A stretch of DNA of 20,123 nucleotides, from contig CAJTTI010000028.1 of NCBI GenBank assembly GCA_910579225.1, forward strand, positions 19,582 through 39,704, read 5' to 3'. This DNA comes from an uncultured Lachnospiraceae bacterium. GTDB taxonomy: Bacteria; Bacillota; Clostridia; Lachnospirales; Lachnospiraceae. Of this stretch, positions 14,751-20,123 are shown one piece after another (position 1 is the stretch's first letter; each line of letters starts with the position of its first letter). A program made the translations under genes and the position numbers. Under the pieces are notes generated by a model. The model saw only the letters and a list, made by a program, of their open reading frames with translations. It had not been told where the DNA came from and did no database searches.

Positions 14751-15817
14751 TGTGGCCAATTTTCAAAAGAGAAGTAAAAAACTATATGAAAAACCCTCTG
14801 TTCTGGCTTGGCATCGCAGCCGGCGTCTGGATGATCTTTCAAAATGTAAGCCCCTACCTGAGCATCCACTATCTTGCAGAAAGGGAAAGCATTGTGAATA
14901 ATTATCCGGAAACGGTACACGAAGGGGATGTTTATGAGGGATATGTGCCGACAGACGAAAGGCTGAGGCGAAAAATGTGGGAAGAACGAATATGGGAAAT
15001 TCTGATTTCCGAATTCGGGATGGACCGTGTGAAGGTGCAGTCCCTTATGGATGAAATGAAAGAAATGGACATCATGGAAGCCTGTGCCTATATGAATGAG
15101 TATGGCTTCTACGATGCATATTACGAGTATAAAATTACCGCCTATTATAAAGGCACCCGTGAAGAAATCAATTCTTATATTGCCAAAAAACTGGAACACA
15201 GAACCTTTTCCTACTATTTTTCAAGAAAATTTGCCGATTTTGCAGGACTGTATATGGGATTTTTCGCTACCGTTTTGTTGTCTGCCTTGTTTGTGCAGGA
15301 TACGAGAAAAAATACCTATGAACTTCTTCACACAAAGCCTGTCCGTGCAGGAACGTATCTGTCAGGCAAAGTGGGCGGTGGTCTTGCGGTCTGCCTGATA
15401 ATACTTGCAGTTTTCAATCTGACCTTCTTCGGTTTATGCCGTATATCAGCGGGAAGCCGTGGATTTGAGGTACATTTGACAGACTTTCTATTGTCCACCT
15501 GCCTTTATATCCTGCCGAATATACTGATGATTGTAAGCGTTTACAGCCTGATTTCTCTGATATTCAAAAGTCCTCTTCCTGCAGTACCGCTTTTGTTTCT
15601 TTATATTGTGTATTCCAATATGGGAAGCTACCGGAATGCGGAAGGCATTTATGGATATTACGGCAGACCGTTAGCCATTATGATGCGGTTTCCAGGAAGC
15701 TTTTTTGATACTGCCCCTCCGCCAATGGCTCTGCTGAATCAAAGTTTTCTGCTCCTGGCTTCTATCTGCATCCTCTTTCTTTCGACACAGATATGGAAAA
15801 GGAGGCGGGTCTATTGA
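14747..15817 (+). CDS. ABC-2 type transporter permease
   Basis: This 356-residue integral membrane protein starts with a cytoplasmic FKREVKNYMKNPLFWLGIAA segment and a first TM. A charged extracytoplasmic stretch of about 120 residues follows (about 40-165), then five to six TMs (GFFATVLLSALFVQD, then AVCLIILAVFNLTFFGL and others). VQDTRKNTYELLHTKPVRAG is the coupling-helix-like motif typical of ABC-2 permeases. Two ATGs (14747, 14750) follow AAGGAG; either could be used. It pairs with the next permease and the ATPase. By context it may export a peptide or lipid-active compound, or confer resistance under control of the two-component pair (inference). Confidence 0.85.
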   Translation: MMWPIFKREVKNYMKNPLFWLGIAAGVWMIFQNVSPYLSIHYLAERESIVNNYPETVHEGDVYEGYVPTDERLRRKMWEERIWEILISEFGMDRVKVQSLMDEMKEMDIMEACAYMNEYGFYDAYYEYKITAYYKGTREEINSYIAKKLEHRTFSYYFSRKFADFAGLYMGFFATVLLSALFVQDTRKNTYELLHTKPVRAGTYLSGKVGGGLAVCLIILAVFNLTFFGLCRISAGSRGFEVHLTDFLLSTCLYILPNILMIVSVYSLISLIFKSPLPAVPLLFLYIVYSNMGSYRNAEGIYGYYGRPLAIMMRFPGSFFDTAPPPMALLNQSFLLLASICILFLSTQIWKRRRVY

Positions 15818-16476
15818 TCTATGAACTGAAAATTTCTCTGACGATTTATAAAATTTTCTATGCGGTATTTTTCGTCGTAATACTGAGCCTTGTCAGAGGC
15901 GTAACCTACTCTGAGGAAATAGGGATTGTCTTAGAAGGTCCTATGGCCATCCTTGCCATTTCATTCTGTGCAGATACCTGTACCCAGGAAATGGTCAGCA
16001 GGCGGTCAGAGATCCAGCGGCTGTACCCGATGAAAAAGAGACTGTATTCTGTTTACAAAAGACTTGTGATACAGACACTGTTTTTGTTATTTGTTGCAGC
16101 TGCTGGATACGGATTGTTTTTTCTGTTTCAAGATCCAGGAACGGGGCGAAACTTTTTCGAAGATGAGTGGCAGCTGTTTCTCATATTTTTTGCCGCCATC
16201 GTTGTCACCCTTGGCTTTTGGGGACTCTTATCGAATCTGTTTTCCTGCCTGTTTCAGAATATGTGGGCAGGAATCGGCGTCTGTCTGATGTTGTGGCTGA
16301 TGACCAATTCCAGCTTCGGCAACCGGTATTTCGGAGCGTGGAACCTGTTTTCCTACACCTTCCGAAGTTTGGAAAATAACAGCGATTTTAGCTGGATATG
16401 CGGGAAAATTGTCTGTATTTGTATTGGAATCATGGCGGCGGCCGCGCTGCCCAAAATCATTGAGAAAAGAGGTTAA
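15814..16476 (+). CDS. second ABC-2 type membrane permease
   Basis: This 220-residue protein has about six hydrophobic segments and a conserved-looking ADTCTQEMVSRRSEIQRLYP block after TM2, the coupling loop pattern of ABC-2 permeases. The start chosen is TTG at 15814, because AAGGAGG lies eight bases upstream and TTGA overlaps the stop of the preceding permease by four bases. An ATG at 15793 lies before that ribosome site. It likely forms a heterodimer with the preceding permease, driven by the ATPase encoded next. The end is two bases before the ATPase ATG. Confidence 0.8.
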   Translation: MIYELKISLTIYKIFYAVFFVVILSLVRGVTYSEEIGIVLEGPMAILAISFCADTCTQEMVSRRSEIQRLYPMKKRLYSVYKRLVIQTLFLLFVAAAGYGLFFLFQDPGTGRNFFEDEWQLFLIFFAAIVVTLGFWGLLSNLFSCLFQNMWAGIGVCLMLWLMTNSSFGNRYFGAWNLFSYTFRSLENNSDFSWICGKIVCICIGIMAAAALPKIIEKRG

Positions 16477-16477
16477 A

Positions 16478-17356
16478 ATGATGGGAATTAAGATAGAGGA
16501 TTTAACAGTAACGTTCAGAAATCAGATAACAGCAATCCACCATGCTGATTTGGAAATTCCAAAAGGAATCTTTGGGCTGTTAGGAGAAAACGGGGCTGGA
16601 AAAACAACGCTCATGCGGGTACTTACAACAGTGTTGTCACCAACCAGCGGAACGGTAACCCTGGACGGAATACGCTACAGCCAGAAAAATTTTGAAAAAA
16701 TACAGAAGAAAATAGGATATCTGCCCCAGGAGATCGACCTCTACCCCGGCCTGTCCGTACAGGAATGTCTGGAATATATGGGGGACTTATCCGGTATCCC
16801 CAGACAGACCTGCAGAAAACGCATCCGATACTACCTTGAAAAGACAAACCTCACAGAAAACCGCAAAAAGAAAATGAAACAACTATCAGGCGGCATGAAA
16901 CGGAGAGTTGGCCTTATTCAGGCACTTTTATCTGAGCCGGAATTCTTAATTGTCGACGAACCAACCACCGGATTAGACCCGGAAGAACGGATTCGTATCC
17001 GGAATCTGCTGGTTGATTTTTCAGAAGGACGTACCGTTTTGTTTTCGACCCATGTGGTGGAAGATCTGGCAGCGACCTGCAGCCAGCTTGCAGTTATGAA
17101 AAAGGGGAAATTCCTTTATTCCGGAAGCATGAAAGGACTGCTGGAACAGGCAAAAGACCATGTTTGGATCTGTAAAGCAAAAAATGAAATCATGGCGAGA
17201 GAACTGGAGAAAAAATATCCTGTTTCATCAAAACAATATGCAGGGGAGGAATTGCAATTGAAATTCATCAGTGACGTACCGCCCCAGATGAAATGTACTG
17301 CTTGTGAGCCAACCCTCGAAGATGCTTATATTTATATTGCAAACCAAAAACCTTGA
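16478..17356 (+). CDS. ABC transporter ATP-binding protein
   Basis: This 292-residue ATPase has Walker A GENGAGKT (36-43), a Q-loop at Q84 (YLPQEIDLYP), signature LSGGMKRR (136-143), Walker B LIVDEPTTGLDP with D160/E161, and switch H192 (FSTHVVED). After about residue 215 a C-terminal extension of about 75 residues is typical of ABC-2 export ATPases. ATG 16478 follows AAAAGAGG by five bases; the ATG three bases later is also possible. It is the last gene of the regulator-kinase-permease-permease-ATPase operon. No T-rich terminator is visible within 80 bases after it, though a perfect inverted repeat lies at 17438-17470. Confidence 0.95.
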   Translation: MMGIKIEDLTVTFRNQITAIHHADLEIPKGIFGLLGENGAGKTTLMRVLTTVLSPTSGTVTLDGIRYSQKNFEKIQKKIGYLPQEIDLYPGLSVQECLEYMGDLSGIPRQTCRKRIRYYLEKTNLTENRKKKMKQLSGGMKRRVGLIQALLSEPEFLIVDEPTTGLDPEERIRIRNLLVDFSEGRTVLFSTHVVEDLAATCSQLAVMKKGKFLYSGSMKGLLEQAKDHVWICKAKNEIMARELEKKYPVSSKQYAGEELQLKFISDVPPQMKCTACEPTLEDAYIYIANQKP

Positions 17357-17587
17357 TGGCAAAACCTCTGCAGGTACCATATTACACAGTAGCAGCTGTT
17401 TTCCTCCCCTGAAAACCGGATGGCACAGACCAGACCTGGGCAGCAGATCCACATTTTCCATCTGCTGCCCCAAAATCACATCGTATCTGACGACCTCGTG
17501 CGGGACCCATGCGGATCTTCTGATTCCAAGCTCCTGTCTGAACAGTACCGTGCCGGAACTGGTCAGCCATACTTTTTTGAGAAGCGA
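17357..17587 (-). pseudogene. open, protein-like frame after the MutS-like stop; possible gene remnant
   Basis: Reading minus, the frame of the MutS-like gene stays open past its TGA (17588-17590) for over 70 codons. It gives well-behaved sequence such as FRQELGIRRSAWVPHEVVRY and LPRSGLCHPVFRGGKQLLLC, with CAG/CTG/GTC-rich codons unlike the AT-richer MutS-like gene. It has no start codon with a ribosome site, and past about 17356 it is antisense to the ATPase gene. It may be the tail of a decayed gene or a chance frame. I do not recognise the family. Confidence 0.35.
17438..17470. repeat. perfect 11-bp inverted repeat
   Basis: GGGCAGCAGAT (17438-17448) and ATCTGCTGCCC (17460-17470) around an 11-base spacer, in the gap between the convergent ATPase and MutS-like genes. 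No T-run on either side, so it is not a classic terminator, but it may stabilise or end both transcripts. Confidence 0.6.
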
Positions 17588-19498
17588 TCAGATACTGCCT
17601 TTATCATATGTGATAACCTGGTCTGTGTATTTTCTCTCCATATCATGCCTGATTTTTCTGTTTTCAACAGTTTCAAAAATAATGGAAAAATCATAATCTG
17701 CCGGATATAATTCTGCAGCTGCCACATGAAGCTTTACTCTTTTATGATTAATCCAAATTTTTTTGCCAGGTAATTGCACTCTTAAAACACCTTTTTCATT
17801 TATCGGTTCACATACAATTCCAATCTTTTTATCCGGATATACCAGGACGCAGTCTCCTAGCTTAAATTTTGTGCTGTGTTTTACATTTCCCCTGAATTTC
17901 TTTTCTTTAGAAATTTGAGTTACATTCTTTTTCTCAATTATGGTATCCTCTTTTTGAAAGAAATAATTGTCAACTGCTTTTTCTCCATATGCCGCCTTTA
18001 TGGCCACCCGCAGCATTTCATTGGGCATTCCAAGCCGGTCCGCTATATAAAAGGCGCAGCTTTCACCTGCCTCCCCAATGACCATCTGATAGGTTGGCTG
18101 TAAGGTTTCTTTGTCAAAGGTCATCCTTGCATTCATGATGTCCTGCGCTTTATCCGCATATTCTTTTATTTCCGGATAATGTGTGGTAACGAGAAAGACA
18201 GCGCCGCTTTTTCTAAGCTCTTCCAATATTGCAACCGCGATTCCCATACCTTCTGCCGGGTCTGTTCCGGAACCAAGCTCATCCATGATGACCAGACTGT
18301 CCTTGTTGACTTCACTTAAAACTTCCAGCACATTTTTGATATGTGCGGAAAAGGTTGATAAATTCTCAGCAATATTCTGACCATCTCCGATATCACACAG
18401 ATAGGAATTATTCATGCATATGTCTGCTTCTTTACAGGTGACATGCAATCCGCACTGGGCCATGATACAATTAAGCATAACCGTTTTTATGGCTACCGTT
18501 TTCCCCCCTGTGTTAGGACCGGTTATTACAATTCCCCGAACCGTTTCTCCTGTTTTAAATTGTAAAGGAACATTAAGCCTTTTATCCATCAGCGGGTATC
18601 TGGCATCTTTTAAAACAATTCTGCGCTCTGTATTGATGGAAGGTTCGACCGCATCCAGATCAATACTCAGCTTACCTTTTGACAAGATGAAATCCAGTTT
18701 CTCAATCATCGCCATATTTTCATTTATCACCGTATTGGATTCTGCGACCATTGCCGTCAGTATATACAAAATACGATATACTTCATTTTCTTCACAGATC
18801 TTAAGCGACTGTAATTCTTCATAGTATTTTGCAACACTTGCCGGTTCCATAAACAAGGTATTTCCAGTGGCTGACTTATCAATCACACTGCCGGATATTT
18901 TCAGCCTGCATTCTTTTTTTACCGGAACACATATTCTGCCATTGCGCAAGGTACAGTAATGATCCGCCATGCTTTCCTTATTGGAACGCATGATTTGTTC
19001 TGCCTTCTGCTTCATCTGCTCTTCACATTTTACAATCTGACTTCTGATCTGCCCTAATTCCTTTGAAGCAGCATCGTCCACCATACTCCCCCTTATCTGT
19101 CTGCTGATATCTCCCCGCAGCTCTTCCAGCGCATCCAGGTTTTCCTCATAATACGCCAGGGGGTTATCATACATTTTTCCCCGATCCAAATACCCTTTCA
19201 AACGCCTGATGACTACCAAAACGTTTTCCACGCGTTCCAACTGATACGGCGTAAGGCAGTCACCTTTTTCAGCAATTGTCAGAATATCTTTTATTTCTGA
19301 CAAATTTTGCAAGGGCGGGGTTCCCAGTTTTTCAATTAAATTTCGACTGTTTGTAGTATCATGAAGCTGCTTTCTCAATGCACCTTCATCCAGGCAGAAC
19401 GAGACTTTGCTTATTTTTTCCTTCGCCCATTCTGTTACTGCCAGACTTATCCATCTCTCTTTTATTTTATCAAATTCTATTTGCTTTTCTACGTTCAC
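17588..19498 (-). CDS. MutS2-like ATPase lacking the Smr domain
   Basis: This 636-residue MutS-family protein is closest in layout to MutS2. The N-terminus VEKQIEFDKIKERW matches the MutS2 start. A coiled-coil lever region (about 120-190) and the core follow, with Walker A GPNTGGKT (327-334), Walker B MDELGSGTDP (D406/E407) and H440 in TTHYP. A C-terminal KOW-like block comes next (LGDCVLVYPDKKIGIVCEPI). It then ends with YDFSIIFETVENRKIRHDME and a short tail. MutS2 proteins are near 780 residues with an Smr nuclease at the end; that is missing here. Known MutS2 roles are anti-recombination and rescue of collided ribosomes; the nuclease-free form may only do the ATPase part. GTG 19498 is chosen for AAAGGAAAGG eight bases upstream; ATG 19537 adds 13 unusual residues. 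Confidence 0.88.
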   Translation of the reverse strand: MNVEKQIEFDKIKERWISLAVTEWAKEKISKVSFCLDEGALRKQLHDTTNSRNLIEKLGTPPLQNLSEIKDILTIAEKGDCLTPYQLERVENVLVVIRRLKGYLDRGKMYDNPLAYYEENLDALEELRGDISRQIRGSMVDDAASKELGQIRSQIVKCEEQMKQKAEQIMRSNKESMADHYCTLRNGRICVPVKKECRLKISGSVIDKSATGNTLFMEPASVAKYYEELQSLKICEENEVYRILYILTAMVAESNTVINENMAMIEKLDFILSKGKLSIDLDAVEPSINTERRIVLKDARYPLMDKRLNVPLQFKTGETVRGIVITGPNTGGKTVAIKTVMLNCIMAQCGLHVTCKEADICMNNSYLCDIGDGQNIAENLSTFSAHIKNVLEVLSEVNKDSLVIMDELGSGTDPAEGMGIAVAILEELRKSGAVFLVTTHYPEIKEYADKAQDIMNARMTFDKETLQPTYQMVIGEAGESCAFYIADRLGMPNEMLRVAIKAAYGEKAVDNYFFQKEDTIIEKKNVTQISKEKKFRGNVKHSTKFKLGDCVLVYPDKKIGIVCEPINEKGVLRVQLPGKKIWINHKRVKLHVAAAELYPADYDFSIIFETVENRKIRHDMERKYTDQVITYDKGSI

Positions 19499-19562
19499 TT
19501 CTACAACCTTTCCTTTACGAACCTGCACTATTATCATGCTTTAAACCTTATGAAATACATTC

Positions 19563-19577
19563 TTCCAATCATTGGAA
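19563..19577. promoter_or_regulatory. perfect palindrome before the MutS-like gene
   Basis: TTCCAAT-C-ATTGGAA is a perfect 7+1+7 palindrome about 25-65 bases before the possible starts. It could be an operator or an mRNA hairpin. A larger inverted pair GGAATC/GATTCC surrounds 19574-19605. Confidence 0.4.
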
Positions 19578-19673
19578 TCCTGCCCCAGTCATTGTCTGAG
19601 ATTCCTTTCCTGTAAAATCAGTTACTGCCTTACCAATTGCAGGGATACCGTGTAAGCTTAGCCTCCTGTGCTG

Positions 19674-19696
19674 CAGGAATTGCCCTGTAATTCCTG
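19674..19696. repeat. perfect 8-bp inverted repeat
   Basis: CAGGAATT (19674-19681) and AATTCCTG (19689-19696) with a 7-base loop, no T-tract. It is the main structure in the otherwise featureless 19580-19738 stretch. Confidence 0.5.
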
Positions 19697-19738
19697 TTGG
19701 CCTTTTACTATGTCAGGGCATAATTTCCCACAGCACGC

Positions 19739-19783
19739 AAAAAGACCATGGCAGCCTTAATAGCAGCGGATACCATGGTCTTT
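19739..19783 (-). terminator. intrinsic terminator of an orphan transcription unit
   Basis: On the minus strand AAAGACCATGG and CCATGGTCTTT form a perfect 11-pair stem, followed by TTTTT counting the stem end. It faces transcription coming from the promoter at 20041-20070. Confidence 0.75.
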
Positions 19784-20034
19784 CCATTTATATGATTCAT
19801 TCATATATTTCCAAAAAGGGCAAAAGCAACATGACCATACAGCCATGCTTCTATGCTTCCCTATCCTATATACCACAATATTAAGCAATTGTAAGGTGAA
19901 AACGCTGACAGCCTGAGCAGCCGGCAAACGGGCAGACTCCTGGCGCAAAAACCAGAATCACCCCTGCAATATTTATTTTGCAATTTTCTCCATTACAATA
20001 ACACTTAACATGCAAAATCCTCCTGAAAATTATT
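19744..20034 (-). ncRNA. candidate small RNA or short-peptide transcript
   Basis: A strong promoter (20041-20070) and an intrinsic terminator (19739-19783) bracket about 290 bases without a normal gene. The transcript start is estimated. A textbook ribosome site with a 12-codon ORF at its 5' end (19973-20011) suggests a leader or peptide gene. An overlapping frame (19881-20042) encodes a Cys-rich peptide. No known RNA family is recognised. Confidence 0.4.
19973..20011 (-). CDS. 12-residue ORF with strong ribosome site
   Basis: MLSVIVMEKIAK, ATG at 20011, with AGGAGG (20019-20024) seven bases upstream, and TAA at 19973-19975. Such a short frame with an ideal site is either a leader peptide, a frame truncated by a shift, or chance. 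Confidence 0.35.
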   Translation of the reverse strand: MLSVIVMEKIAK

Positions 20035-20040
20035 TTTCTC

Positions 20041-20070
20041 ATTCTAACATGTTATTTCTTTTTTTGTCAA
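20041..20070 (-). promoter_or_regulatory. sigma-A promoter of the orphan unit
   Basis: Minus-strand consensus TTGACA (20065-20070), an 18-base spacer and TAGAAT (20041-20046), in an A/T-rich context. Confidence 0.75.
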
Positions 20071-20123
20071 GTGTTACATTTTTCTTTTTTAGCCGGACAC
20101 GAATTCCGTTTTTAACGTACAAA

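Noticed and set aside
17304..17710. Two plus-strand ORFs overlapping the ATPase end and the MutS-like end
   Set aside because: They have no ribosome site, overlap firm genes on both sides and have poor composition.
19580..19640. TPP riboswitch, from a CTGAGA box
   Set aside because: The other conserved TPP parts are missing and the orientation does not lead into a gene.
19757..19948. 63-residue minus ORF with a SCCFCPFW segment
   Set aside because: Ends inside the terminator stem, no ribosome site at any start; likely chance.

Overview
The window looks like chromosomal DNA of an anaerobic, low-to-mid GC gut-type Firmicute, most likely a Lachnospiraceae (Clostridium cluster XIVa) relative. 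This rests on the gene families seen: an aldo/keto reductase with a ferredoxin-like tail, a zinc-dependent phospholipase C next to a UMF1-type MFS protein, a second non-canonical EF-G, a ClC protein, and many strong AGGAGG ribosome-binding sites. The genus is inference. No rRNA, tRNA, CRISPR array, prophage or recognisable insertion sequence was found.

Layout. 1-4047 (minus): a partial LigB/AmmeMemoRadiSam protein, an aldo/keto reductase behind a MerR-type promoter with a 19-bp spacer, then a translationally coupled phospholipase C-like/MFS pair. A ~103-bp structured repeat lies just upstream of two of these starts, once at 643-745 and twice in perfect tandem at 4065-4271. 4351-5536 (plus): an extremely Cys/Gly-rich small protein, two small helical proteins and a strong terminator. 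5615-9148 (minus): a ClC channel/antiporter and an EF-G paralogue with altered G motifs, each with a good sigma-A promoter. 9298-12385: two ECF sigma/anti-sigma pairs, back to back and divergent. The left pair carries a minimal MotA/TolQ/ExbB-like membrane protein as third gene. 12721-17356 (plus): an OmpR-type response regulator, a histidine kinase, a small ORF containing a very strong hairpin, two ABC-2 permeases and their ATPase, nearly all start-stop overlapped. 17357-19498 (minus): a MutS2-like ATPase without the Smr nuclease domain, followed in the same frame by a possible gene remnant. 19499-20123 has no ordinary gene, but carries a promoter-to-terminator unit that could encode a ~300-nt small RNA or short peptide.

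How the genes work together. The sigma/anti-sigma pairs and the two-component/ABC operon are envelope-sensing modules placed side by side, about 8 kb of stress signalling. The Cys/Gly-rich protein and its two neighbours form a small-protein cluster that might be sporulation related (inference). The most unusual features are the structured repeat with compensatory base changes, the Cys/Gly-rich protein, the hairpin ORF inside the ABC operon, and the orphan transcription unit at the right end.
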